A stretch of DNA of 16,277 bases from an uncultured Eubacteriales bacterium (GTDB lineage Bacteria; Bacillota; Clostridia; Oscillospirales; Acutalibacteraceae), in assembly GCA_900317795.1 (NCBI GenBank), contig ONIF01000026.1, forward strand, positions 748-17,024. Reading direction: 5' to 3'. The position numbers and the translations under genes are program-made. Positions within the stretch are counted from its first letter, which is position 1. Every line of letters starts with the position of its first letter. The notes below the pieces were generated by a model. The model saw only the letters and a program-made list of their open reading frames with translations, was not told the origin of the DNA and made no database searches. Shown here piece after piece: positions 1 through 6,749 of the stretch.

Positions 1-974
1 GTATTAAGTACTGCACCAAGCATGAATGTAATGGAAAGTATATCGTTATTGATACTGCCTGCCATAATATAGAACGTCGGACAAAGTGCCACAATTGCCG
101 TTGCTGCAACAAGGGCAACTCCCTTTAATTTCAACTGACGGAATATTTTATATGAAAGTATCATGCAGAGCGTGGAGTAAAACAGAGTAAGTATTTGTAC
201 ATTTTCAAAAGCGTGTGCATACTCGATTTTAAGCAGCATTTGTATGCCTACCCAGCAAGCCGCTATGATATGATGAAGCGGAGGGTGATAGAATTGATAT
301 ACTTTTCTCACGTCAAAATCGGGGAGGGCTTTATTATTGAAAAGATATTCAATATAGCCTATATGACCTTTTCCGACACCGAGTTTTGCCACATCATGCT
401 GCATACTTACCATAGGCACGGATATGATATAACAAAGCCTTATCAAAAATCCTGCCGCCATGATAAGCAATATCATATTTCTGACGGTAAGCCTGCCCTT
501 TATGCCGAGATAGATAAATACAGCGGTTATCACGCCCAAGCCTACATTGAGAAAATTATAGGCATACTCATTTTTAAAGTAAACGACTGTAAAAAAAATC
601 GTTGCCGCAATAACGCCTGCCCCCATGATACCGAATGAAATCAATTTATTTTTCTTGTCATCGGGCTTTTCACGCATTGTATAAAGACCTGCACATATAC
701 TTAAAGCAATTATCCCCACAGACGGCACTATCAGAGAAATATAAGTCACACCGTCACCGAGATTACTTCCCGTTGTAAGCGTTATGCAGAAAAAACATAA
801 CAATGCTGCCGAAATGATCGGGTGCTTATATATCAGCTTAAAAAGCGATATATAAAAAGGTTCATGCTTTATTTTCTTTTCAGGCTCTTTTTTGTCATTC
901 TTATTCATGCCTCCGTAAAGCACATTATCCCTTAATTTCGAGATTTTTGCAGAAAATCCTGTTGTTTCAGCCAT
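1..974 (-). CDS. GT-C fold membrane glycosyltransferase (GT39/PMT-like), C-terminus outside window
   Basis: The reading frame starts at an ATG whose first base is 974, behind the Shine-Dalgarno AAAGGGGG, and stays open for 324 codons to the left edge, so the C-terminus is missing. The visible protein has a charged cytosolic N-terminus (about 1-50) and then many hydrophobic segments, near residues 51-70, 77-99, 111-133, 141-158, 167-187, 234-249, 261-275 and 285-304. An Asp in MQHD (D194) sits in an outside loop where GT-C enzymes keep their catalytic acid. The motif HPPLHH (230-235) and INNDIL (309-313) match what is known of lipid-linked-sugar dependent glycosyltransferases such as the GT39/ArnT-like group. 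It would transfer a sugar from a polyprenyl-phosphate carrier to a surface acceptor on the outer face of the membrane. Acceptor and sugar cannot be told. It lies 103 bp downstream of the FAD gene on the same strand and is likely co-expressed with it. Confidence 0.8.
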   Translation of the reverse strand, partial: MAETTGFSAKISKLRDNVLYGGMNKNDKKEPEKKIKHEPFYISLFKLIYKHPIISAALLCFFCITLTTGSNLGDGVTYISLIVPSVGIIALSICAGLYTMREKPDDKKNKLISFGIMGAGVIAATIFFTVVYFKNEYAYNFLNVGLGVITAVFIYLGIKGRLTVRNMILLIMAAGFLIRLCYIISVPMVSMQHDVAKLGVGKGHIGYIEYLFNNKALPDFDVRKVYQFYHPPLHHIIAACWVGIQMLLKIEYAHAFENVQILTLFYSTLCMILSYKIFRQLKLKGVALVAATAIVALCPTFYIMAGSINNDILSITFMLGAVLN

Positions 975-999
975 CAAAAAACCCCCTTTTATTGAAGAG

Positions 1000-1067
1000 T
1001 TGGGGCTTTGCCCCAAACCCCACAAGGGCTGCTCGCCCTTGACCTCGGCAGGAAGTAAACTCCCTGC
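1000..1067. repeat. REP-like triple hairpin between two minus-strand genes
   Basis: Three adjacent inverted repeats are visible. TTGGGGC-TTT-GCCCCAA (1000-1016) is a perfect 7 bp stem. CAAGGGC-TGCTC-GCCCTTG (1023-1041) is a second perfect 7 bp stem. GCAGG...CCTGC (1048-1067) is a weaker third. There is no T-run on either side, so this is not a typical terminator. GC-rich hairpins of this kind are dispersed in many Clostridia genomes; here they could stabilise or punctuate the mRNA joining the FAD gene and the glycosyltransferase gene. Confidence 0.65.
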
Positions 1068-1077
1068 ACCCGTATTT

Positions 1078-2628
1078 TTACTTGCTTTCATGGTATTCTT
1101 TTTCCGTATTGACATTCCATATATTTTCTTTTGAGGAAATATTGTTGATAATATTATGAACCGTTTCAAAAGCCGTACACATGGAGTGGTCTATATTATT
1201 ATAACGGTGCTGACCGTTTCTGCCAACGCAGTATAAATTAGGAATGGTATTGAGATAATTTCTCAAATCGTCCATGTGTTCGTATGTATCGAAGTAGGCA
1301 GGATATGCCTTTTTAACCCTCTCAACGTGATAATCAAGCACTTCGCTTTCACTATTGATAAGTTTCATTTTTACCATTTCACTTATACCGAGTTTTCCGA
1401 AATCGTCATCACTCATTGACCACATTTCGTCACCCTCATTGCAGAAATACTCCAACCCTATCCATACAGTATGTTCTATATCCTTTACAAGATACGGTGA
1501 CCAGTTATTGTATATCTGGAAACGCCCCATTTTTACATTTCTGTCATGCACATATACCCAGTCATCAGGCACGATATTTCCGATAGTTTTGGTTTTGGTT
1601 TCATTTTTCAAATTCAAGTGCGGTACAAGTACGCCAACCGTCATGTAATCCCTGTAAGGCAAGCCCTTTGCGATAGCAAGATACTGTTCGGGTACGTCAT
1701 TCATGCCTTCCACCAAATCTTTCACGGGCATTGACGAAATAACATAATCTCCCTCAAAAGTCTGTTCTTTTCCGTCACTTACATAGACAACTCCCGTTAA
1801 TTGATTTTCACCGTTTTTGAGTATTTTTGTAACTTTGGCATTCTTTATGATTTTACCGCCCAATTTCTCAAATTCGCCTGCGGTTATCTCCCAAAGCTGA
1901 CCGGGACCAAGTTTCGGATAGGAAAATTCCTCTATCAAAGAAGTTTCCACTTTACGATTTTTCTTGTGGAAAGCCTTTCCGAACATATCTTTCAAAATTG
2001 CTTTAATAGATAAGCCTTTTACTCTTTGTGCCCCCCATTCGGGAGAAATTTCACTCGGGTGTCTGCCCCAGAGATTTTCCGTGTAATTCTCGAAAAACAT
2101 GGAATATAATTTTTTACCAAACCTGTTGATATAGAAATCTTCGAGAGAGTTTTCCTTTTTCTTGAACATGGCACTTTTCATGTAACTGCACCCTGCAACT
2201 ATGGTTGTGCCAAATCCCATATTTTTAATCGTTTCAAATTTCATTGAAATCGGATAGTCAAAAAATTTATTGTTAAAGAAAATTCTTGACAAACGGTGTC
2301 TTTTCAGCATGACACGGTCAGTTTCTTCGGGATTGGGACCGCCCTCTTTTATAGCAGACTCTCTCTTCAAAATCACATCGTCATACGGCATTGCACCCTG
2401 TGTTGGAAGCATTTTTTCCCACCATTCATTTACCTCGGGCACTTTTGAAAAAAATCTGTGTCCGCCCATGTCCATTCTGTTGCCTTTATAATTGACTGTT
2501 CGGGAAATCCCTCCGAAAGTATTGCTTTCTTCAAAAACCGTCACTTCATAGTCCTTTGATTTTGACATCAATTCATAAGCTGCCGTAAGTCCTGCCGGTC
2601 CTGCACCTATTATGATTACCTTTTGCAT
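1078..2628 (-). CDS. FAD-dependent oxidoreductase, UDP-galactopyranose-mutase / amine-oxidase-like
   Basis: The protein has 516 residues from the ATG at 2628. A longer frame runs to 2718, but that start would lie upstream of the promoter, while 2628 has the clear Shine-Dalgarno AGGAGAG. An N-terminal dinucleotide fold is obvious: IIIGAGPAGLTAAYEL with G8-x-G10-x-x-G13, an acidic end of strand 2 (VFEES, E33/E34) and then GGISRT (39-44) and MGGHRFF (54-60). The C-terminal FAD-binding piece is GRNGQHRYNNID (469-480). This layout fits the superfamily of UDP-galactopyranose mutase, protoporphyrinogen oxidase and amine oxidases. The protein is longer than the usual 370-390 residue bacterial mutase, so mutase activity should not be assumed. 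Its neighbour is a GT-C glycosyltransferase gene 103 bp downstream, which suggests a role in surface glycan or lipid-linked sugar chemistry (inference). No signal peptide or membrane segment is seen. Confidence 0.75.
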   Translation of the reverse strand: MQKVIIIGAGPAGLTAAYELMSKSKDYEVTVFEESNTFGGISRTVNYKGNRMDMGGHRFFSKVPEVNEWWEKMLPTQGAMPYDDVILKRESAIKEGGPNPEETDRVMLKRHRLSRIFFNNKFFDYPISMKFETIKNMGFGTTIVAGCSYMKSAMFKKKENSLEDFYINRFGKKLYSMFFENYTENLWGRHPSEISPEWGAQRVKGLSIKAILKDMFGKAFHKKNRKVETSLIEEFSYPKLGPGQLWEITAGEFEKLGGKIIKNAKVTKILKNGENQLTGVVYVSDGKEQTFEGDYVISSMPVKDLVEGMNDVPEQYLAIAKGLPYRDYMTVGVLVPHLNLKNETKTKTIGNIVPDDWVYVHDRNVKMGRFQIYNNWSPYLVKDIEHTVWIGLEYFCNEGDEMWSMSDDDFGKLGISEMVKMKLINSESEVLDYHVERVKKAYPAYFDTYEHMDDLRNYLNTIPNLYCVGRNGQHRYNNIDHSMCTAFETVHNIINNISSKENIWNVNTEKEYHESK

Positions 2629-2696
2629 TTCTTCTCTCCTTTTATTGTATGAAATATACAAAAAAATTAGTTTTACAAAATAATTCCGCAATATAT

Positions 2697-2725
2697 ATTT
2701 TAATTCAAATGTCCCCAAAAGTCAA
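2697..2725 (-). promoter_or_regulatory. Promoter of the FAD oxidoreductase gene
   Basis: Read on the minus strand, a -35 box TTGACT (2720-2725) is followed after 17 bp by a -10 box TAAAAT (2697-2702). Transcription would start near 2690 and leave a leader of about 60 nt before the ATG at 2628. This also argues against a translation start at 2718. Confidence 0.65.
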
Positions 2726-2745
2726 CCATAACTGAAATAAAATTC

Positions 2746-2775
2746 GGCGTTCAGCCGTCTAACCGACCAAACGCC
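2746..2775 (-). terminator. Terminator after nnr, possibly bidirectional
   Basis: GGCGTT (2746-2751) and AACGCC (2770-2775) form a stem, with partial pairing of the inner bases. The hairpin lies 8 bp past the nnr stop codon. On the minus strand the stem is followed by GAATTTTATTT, an imperfect U-tract; on the plus strand it is followed by TTTTATTTT. It separates the kptA-nnr transcript from the FAD gene promoter. Confidence 0.6.
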
Positions 2776-2782
2776 TTTTATT

Positions 2783-4300
2783 TTAAAAATCTATTTCTTT
2801 GATAATATCTGATGGAAGCATTGTACGGGCTGACATGAAGTCACGGCATTTATCTCCTGCAATTCCATGATAGTAAACCGCATATACAGCGGCTTTTTCC
2901 GCACTGAATCCCTGTGCGAGAAGTGAGGACATCATACCTGCAAGCACATCTCCGCTGCCGCCTTTTGCCATACCGTTATTTCCCGTGAGATTGACATATA
3001 CTTTTCCCTCGGGCGTGGCTATAATCGTGCCTGCACCTTTCAACACAACTGTTACACGGTATTCCATTGCAAAGTCTTTTGCAACATCATATCTGTAAGC
3101 CTGAATTGTCTGCACATCGCTGGCAATCAGCCTTGCCATTTCTCCGGGGTGGGGCGTTATGATTACGGGGGCTGTTGCAAGGCGGAGTACATCAAGATTT
3201 CCGCATATACAATTAAGTCCATCGGCATCTATTACCATAGGTTTCGTTGAATTTTGTATCAGCAGTGAAACAAGCTGTTTGGTATCGTTATTGACACCCA
3301 TTCCACAACCTATCAGCATGGCACTTGCACTGTTTGACAACTCAAACAATATTCTCTGATATTCCCTTGCACTGATTTTTCCGTCCTGCGTCTGTTCCAA
3401 AGGGAGAAATACGCTTTCTGCAAGCCTTTGTGCAGCTATGTTATAGATTGACCTCGGCACAGCCATTTTCAGAAGTCCCACGCCTGTACGCAAAGCCGCC
3501 TCACCTGCAAGCATTGCCGCCCCTGCCATTCCATAACTGCCGCATATTGCCAAAAGTGTACCGTTATTTCCCTTGTGTGCGGATTTCTTTCTTTCCCTGA
3601 CAGGCTCGCTTTTAATAAATTCATCTGTTGTTTTCATCATGTAGGCACAGCTGTCAAGAACGTGTTTCGGTATGCCCACATCTGAAACAATGACCTCTCC
3701 GCAGTAGTCCATTGACGGACATAAAACGTGCAAAGGCTTTAAAGCCGTAAATGACAATGTATAGTCTGCCTTGAAGCAGTCCGAAATGACACTTCCGCTG
3801 TCGCAGAGAATTCCGCTCGGCACATCTACGGCTATTTTCACAGCTTTTTTATTCTGATTGGCTAAACTGATTATCTCAGCCACATTTGTTTTAAAAACCC
3901 CTTTAAAACCTATGCCGTAAACCGCATCTATGATAATATCAGCATTTTTCACAGCCTCAACAGGCTTTTCGATTTGCTCTGTAAAGTCATACAGAGAAAC
4001 TTCACGTGGGAGGGTGCTGAAATGGTTTGACGCAAGCAGAGAGTGAGGCAGTCCGTCAGCCATTATGACCGTTACATTATATCTGCCCGACAAAATCTCC
4101 GCTGTAACAAATCCGTCACCACCGTTATTTCCCGTACCGCAAAGTATGCAGACATTTTTCAAATCCCTGTCTTTCAATATCTTCTCCGCAAAGTCTGCCA
4201 CATTTTTTCCTGCCCTCTCCATTAAAGTAGATACAGGCACTCCATAGCTTGCGGACATCTCCTCCATATTTCTGATTTCACTGCTTTCAACGACTATCAT
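2783..4300 (-). CDS. nnr: Bifunctional NAD(P)HX epimerase / ADP-dependent NAD(P)HX dehydratase
   Basis: This enzyme repairs hydrated NADH and NADPH: the N-terminal YjeF_N domain interconverts the R and S epimers and the C-terminal ribokinase-like domain dehydrates the S form using ADP. Counting from the ATG at 4300 (505 residues), the epimerase motif GTGNNGGDG lies at 55-63 and DVPSGI follows in the first half. The dehydratase half (from about 225) shows HPGEMARL, and GMAKGGSGDVLAGM near 443-456 with the catalytic Asp of GGSGD (D451). Length fits the fused family. A TTG at 4306 in frame is an alternative start that overlaps the kptA stop by four bases; the GAGGTG Shine-Dalgarno is 9 nt from the ATG but only 3 nt from the TTG, so I prefer the ATG. 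It is directly downstream of kptA and very likely co-transcribed and translationally coupled. Confidence 0.93.
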   Translation of the reverse strand: MIVVESSEIRNMEEMSASYGVPVSTLMERAGKNVADFAEKILKDRDLKNVCILCGTGNNGGDGFVTAEILSGRYNVTVIMADGLPHSLLASNHFSTLPREVSLYDFTEQIEKPVEAVKNADIIIDAVYGIGFKGVFKTNVAEIISLANQNKKAVKIAVDVPSGILCDSGSVISDCFKADYTLSFTALKPLHVLCPSMDYCGEVIVSDVGIPKHVLDSCAYMMKTTDEFIKSEPVRERKKSAHKGNNGTLLAICGSYGMAGAAMLAGEAALRTGVGLLKMAVPRSIYNIAAQRLAESVFLPLEQTQDGKISAREYQRILFELSNSASAMLIGCGMGVNNDTKQLVSLLIQNSTKPMVIDADGLNCICGNLDVLRLATAPVIITPHPGEMARLIASDVQTIQAYRYDVAKDFAMEYRVTVVLKGAGTIIATPEGKVYVNLTGNNGMAKGGSGDVLAGMMSSLLAQGFSAEKAAVYAVYYHGIAGDKCRDFMSARTMLPSDIIKEIDF

Positions 4301-4302
4301 TT

Positions 4303-4851
4303 TCAATCACACCTCAATTCAATATACTCTTTCGGCACAAACTCCGTCAGCCATACCCCATTTTCCGACAGGTAAAATACATATCCGTCTTTGTACATAT
4401 CCCCTGCCCTAACATTGAATATAACAGGCTTTCCATGCCTTGCACCTACTTTCAAAGCGGTTTCCGTGTCCTTTGAAAGATGTACATACAGCCTTCTCCC
4501 GTGAATAATTCCTTTTTCCAAAATGGAATTGATATTTCTTTCAGCCGTTCCGTGAAAAAGTATCTCGGGAGGCTGTAATACTTCCATATCCATGATTACC
4601 TCAATGGAATGTCCCTGACTTGCACGGATTTTTTTGCCGTCACCGCTGATTTTATAACGCTGTTTTTCATCTTCCTTAACTATTTCTTCAAGCAGTTCCC
4701 TGCTTAAAGTGAATTTTGAATTTTCATTCACTTTTCGGATAAGCTCATCAATATCCGCCCATGCACCGTATTTTTCTATATTCAATCCTATCATTTCAGG
4801 CTTGTGGCGTAATATCTTGCTCAAAAATTTGCTTAATTTTGTATTGTCCAA
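4303..4851 (-). CDS. kptA: RNA 2'-phosphotransferase (Tpt1/KptA)
   Basis: Tpt1/KptA enzymes remove an internal 2'-phosphate from RNA by transferring it to NAD+, giving nicotinamide and ADP-ribose 1'',2''-cyclic phosphate. From the TTG at 4851 the protein has 182 residues. It shows SKFLSKILRHKPE (7-19, with the family's Arg-His pair R15-H16), QRYKISGDGKKIRASQGHS (64-82), LFHGT (98-102) and GRRLYVHLS (118-126), in the order seen across the family. The start is a judgement: a frame open to 4893 would begin upstream of the -10 box, the ATG at 4866 has no Shine-Dalgarno, while GGGGGT lies 6 nt before the TTG at 4851. Bacteria have no tRNA splicing pathway that makes the usual 2'-phosphate substrate, so the natural substrate here is unknown. 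nnr follows immediately. Confidence 0.93.
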   Translation of the reverse strand: MDNTKLSKFLSKILRHKPEMIGLNIEKYGAWADIDELIRKVNENSKFTLSRELLEEIVKEDEKQRYKISGDGKKIRASQGHSIEVIMDMEVLQPPEILFHGTAERNINSILEKGIIHGRRLYVHLSKDTETALKVGARHGKPVIFNVRAGDMYKDGYVFYLSENGVWLTEFVPKEYIELRCD

Positions 4852-4883
4852 ATCAGAACCCCCCATATAAAAAATATACTTAT

Positions 4884-4912
4884 ATTTTAGCACAAATATT
4901 TTTATATTGCAA
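4884..4912 (-). promoter_or_regulatory. Promoter of kptA-nnr
   Basis: On the minus strand a -35 box TTGCAA (4907-4912) is followed after 17 bp by an extended -10, TGC-TAAAAT (hexamer 4884-4889). Start of transcription is expected near 4877, giving a very short leader of about 25 nt to the TTG at 4851 and excluding a translation start at 4893. Confidence 0.65.
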
Positions 4913-4918
4913 CTTCAC

Positions 4919-4947
4919 TTGACATATAAGAAAAGTATATTTATAAT
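4919..4947 (+). promoter_or_regulatory. Consensus promoter of galE
   Basis: The -35 box TTGACA (4919-4924) and the -10 box TATAAT (4942-4947) are both exact consensus and are spaced by 17 bp. This predicts strong constitutive expression by the housekeeping sigma factor. It stands back to back with the kptA promoter, the two -35 boxes being 6 bp apart. Confidence 0.85.
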
Positions 4948-4980
4948 AAAATCATATTAAAAGAAAAGGAGTTTTTTGTT

Positions 4981-5991
4981 ATGAAAATTCTTGTAACAGG
5001 CGGTGCAGGCTATATCGGCAGTCATACTTGTGTTGAGCTGCTCAATGCAGGCTATGAAGTGGTTGTGGTTGACAACTATTATAACAGTGTTCCCGAAGTT
5101 CTCAACCGTGTGGAAAAAATTACAGGCAAATCCCTTGTAAAATATGAATGCGATATCCGTGACAGAGAGGGACTTGAAAAAATCTTTGCAGAAACAAATC
5201 CCGATGCAGTAATACATTTTGCAGGCTTAAAGGCTGTCGGAGAATCTTCCAGACTTCCCCTCCTTTACTATGAAAACAATATCTATGGCAGTGTTGTTTT
5301 ATTTGAAGTTATGGAGAAATTCAACTGCAAGAAAATTGTATTCAGCTCATCTGCGACAGTTTACGGCAACAATCCTATCCCCTATAAAGAAACCATGCCC
5401 ACAGGTGATGTCAGCAATCCCTACGGCAGAACCAAATATTTTATTGAAGAAATTCTCGGTGATGTCTATAAAGCCGACAATAACTGGAGTATATCCCTTT
5501 TAAGATACTTCAATCCCATAGGGGCACATGAAAGCGGACTTATCGGAGAGGACCCCAACGGCATTCCCAATAATCTCATGCCGTATATATCAAGAGTTGC
5601 CATAGGCAAACTTCCTCAGCTTACGGTATTTGGCGGTGATTATGACACAAAAGACGGCACCTGCATTCGTGACTATATACACGTTGTTGACCTTGCAAAA
5701 GCACATCTTTGTGCAGTCGCAAAAATCCTTGATACAACAGGTATAGAAGCCTATAATATCGGTAACGGTGTCGGTTACAGCGTTCTCGATATAGTGAATG
5801 CATTTGAGAGAACAACAGGTCAGAAACTCAACTATGTCATAGGCGACAGGCGTGCAGGCGACCTCCCTGCATTCTATGCAGACGCTACTAAGGCAAATAC
5901 CGAACTCGGCTGGAAAGCACAGTATGATATTGACAAAATGTGCATAGATACTTGGAACTTCCAGACCAAAAACCCCGACGGCATTAAATAA
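4981..5991 (+). CDS. galE: UDP-glucose 4-epimerase
   Basis: GalE interconverts UDP-glucose and UDP-galactose in the cytosol, using tightly bound NAD+, and supplies the Leloir pathway and surface polysaccharide synthesis. The 336-residue protein has the usual family length. The NAD-binding TGGAGYIGSH is at 6-15, the catalytic Ser in FSSSATVYG (S124), and the YxxxK pair in NPYGRTKYF (Y148, K152). FAGLKAVGES (80-89), RYFNPIGAHESGLIGEDP and RDYIHVVDLA follow as in the short-chain dehydrogenase type epimerases. The ATG at 4981 has AAGGAG 9 nt upstream. It is monocistronic in this window. It supplies UDP-galactose, the substrate of UDP-galactopyranose mutases, which is suggestive given the mutase-like gene at 1078-2628 (inference). 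Confidence 0.96.
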   Translation: MKILVTGGAGYIGSHTCVELLNAGYEVVVVDNYYNSVPEVLNRVEKITGKSLVKYECDIRDREGLEKIFAETNPDAVIHFAGLKAVGESSRLPLLYYENNIYGSVVLFEVMEKFNCKKIVFSSSATVYGNNPIPYKETMPTGDVSNPYGRTKYFIEEILGDVYKADNNWSISLLRYFNPIGAHESGLIGEDPNGIPNNLMPYISRVAIGKLPQLTVFGGDYDTKDGTCIRDYIHVVDLAKAHLCAVAKILDTTGIEAYNIGNGVGYSVLDIVNAFERTTGQKLNYVIGDRRAGDLPAFYADATKANTELGWKAQYDIDKMCIDTWNFQTKNPDGIK

Positions 5992-6019
5992 ATGGAAAAT
6001 TGAAAATGGAAAGTGGAAA
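5992..6019 (+). repeat. Heptamer tandem array ATKGAAA, four units
   Basis: Starting on the base after the galE stop, four in-phase heptamers can be read: ATGGAAA, ATTGAAA, ATGGAAA, GTGGAAA, followed by a decayed ATTGATT. A related array in the opposite orientation lies at 6091-6118. The distal part also forms the left arm of a hairpin: GAAAGTGGAAAA (6009-6020) pairs perfectly with TTTTCCACTTTC (6030-6041). Confidence 0.75.
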
Positions 6020-6050
6020 ATTGATTGTATTTTCCACTTTCTGTCAAAAA

Positions 6051-6084
6051 AACGGAACATATACTTTTTTGTATGTGTTCCGTT
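6051..6084. terminator. Bidirectional terminator between galE and pncC
   Basis: AACGGAACATATAC (6051-6064) and GTATGTGTTCCGTT (6071-6084) form a 14 bp stem with one wobble pair and a T6 loop. On the plus strand CCTATTTTT follows; on the minus strand the stem runs into seven T. It fits a shared terminator for the convergent genes galE and pncC and is strongest in the pncC direction. Confidence 0.85.
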
Positions 6085-6090
6085 CCTATT

Positions 6091-6118
6091 TTTCCATTTT
6101 CAACTTTCAATTTTCAAT
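6091..6118 (-). repeat. Heptamer tandem array overlapping the 3' end of pncC
   Basis: Read on the minus strand the units are ATTGAAA, ATTGAAA, GTTGAAA, ATGGAAA, in phase. The stop codon of pncC (6107-6109) lies inside the array, so the last residues IEN and the stop are encoded by repeat sequence. It is the inverted counterpart of the array at 5992-6019. Confidence 0.75.
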
Positions 6119-6598
6119 TTCTTTAAGGGCATAATATAATGCATAAGATGACGAAAGAAAACGTATTTTTTCTCTTTCGTCGGGCAAGCCCTCAGATAAA
6201 TGCAGTTCTTTTGCAAAAGTATTTTTTTCGGTACTTATGCCAATATATACCAAGCCTACATCACTTCCTGTCGGTCCTGCCATGCCTGTTGTAGATATGC
6301 CTATATCCGCACCCGATATACATCTTATCCCTTTTGCCATTTCAACAGCTGTTTCTGCACTGTACTCCGTGTACTTTTCAAGCACTTCACTCGGCACTCC
6401 CAAAACTTCATGTTTTATCCTGTTCGAGTACGAGCATACTCCGCATTCAAATACCTCCGACACTCCCGCAACAGAGGTTATCCTCTCCGAAACAAGTCCC
6501 CCTGTCAAGCTTTCAGCCGTTGCCACTTTCAAGCCCTTTTCTTTCAGAAGGTCAACCAATTTTTGTGGCAGGTCGTCTGTGAGAAATTCAATTTCCAT
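6107..6598 (-). CDS. pncC: Nicotinamide-nucleotide amidohydrolase, CinA C-terminal type
   Basis: PncC hydrolyses NMN to nicotinic acid mononucleotide and ammonia, recycling the pyridine ring. The 163-residue protein is the stand-alone C-terminal CinA domain, without the N-terminal molybdopterin-binding-like domain of full CinA. Visible family blocks are ATAESLTGGLVSERIT (26-41, catalytic Ser S30), CSYSNRIKHEVLGV (55-68, with Y57 and K62), EMAKGIR and TTGMAGPTGSDVGLVYIG. The second residue after the catalytic Ser is Thr rather than the more usual Cys-Thr order, a minor variation. The ATG at 6598 has an AAGGG upstream. The C-terminus ends in repeat DNA. Its promoter lies in the divergent region 6599-6749. 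Confidence 0.92.
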   Translation of the reverse strand: MEIEFLTDDLPQKLVDLLKEKGLKVATAESLTGGLVSERITSVAGVSEVFECGVCSYSNRIKHEVLGVPSEVLEKYTEYSAETAVEMAKGIRCISGADIGISTTGMAGPTGSDVGLVYIGISTEKNTFAKELHLSEGLPDEREKIRFLSSSYALYYALKEIEN

Positions 6599-6628
6599 GT
6601 TATCAGCCCTTTCTTATATCATGTTTAT

Positions 6629-6657
6629 ATTATACCACACATAAACATCTATTAACA
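6629..6657 (-). promoter_or_regulatory. Promoter of pncC
   Basis: On the minus strand an extended -10, TGG-TATAAT (hexamer 6629-6634), is preceded at 17 bp by a weak -35, TGTTAA (6652-6657). Start of transcription would be near 6622, about 25 nt before the ATG. Confidence 0.55.
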
Positions 6658-6694
6658 GGTTTTTGGTTTAAAAAAATCTTTTGTTCACAATTTA

Positions 6695-6726
6695 TTAACA
6701 ATTATGCGGTAAAAAAATATTATAAT
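6695..6726 (+). promoter_or_regulatory. Promoter of the CrtO-like/rsmE/ntpD operon
   Basis: TTAACA (6695-6700) is followed after 17 bp by TATTAT (6718-6723), which overlaps an exact TATAAT at 6721-6726. Either could be the -10. A strong Shine-Dalgarno AAGGGGGG follows just before the ATG at 6750. Confidence 0.5.
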
Positions 6727-6749
6727 ATATAATCAAGGGGGGATTTTTT

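Noticed and set aside
195..638. 147-codon plus-strand frame
   Set aside because: It lies entirely opposite the glycosyltransferase gene, has no Shine-Dalgarno and no recognisable domain; the minus-strand frame carries clear family motifs.
1000..1067. Intrinsic terminator between the FAD gene and the glycosyltransferase gene
   Set aside because: Stems are good but no T-run follows on the minus strand, so it is better called a REP-like element.
2629..2690. Riboswitch in the FAD gene leader
   Set aside because: The leader is only about 60 nt, AT-rich, with one 6 bp hairpin and no terminator or anti-terminator pair.
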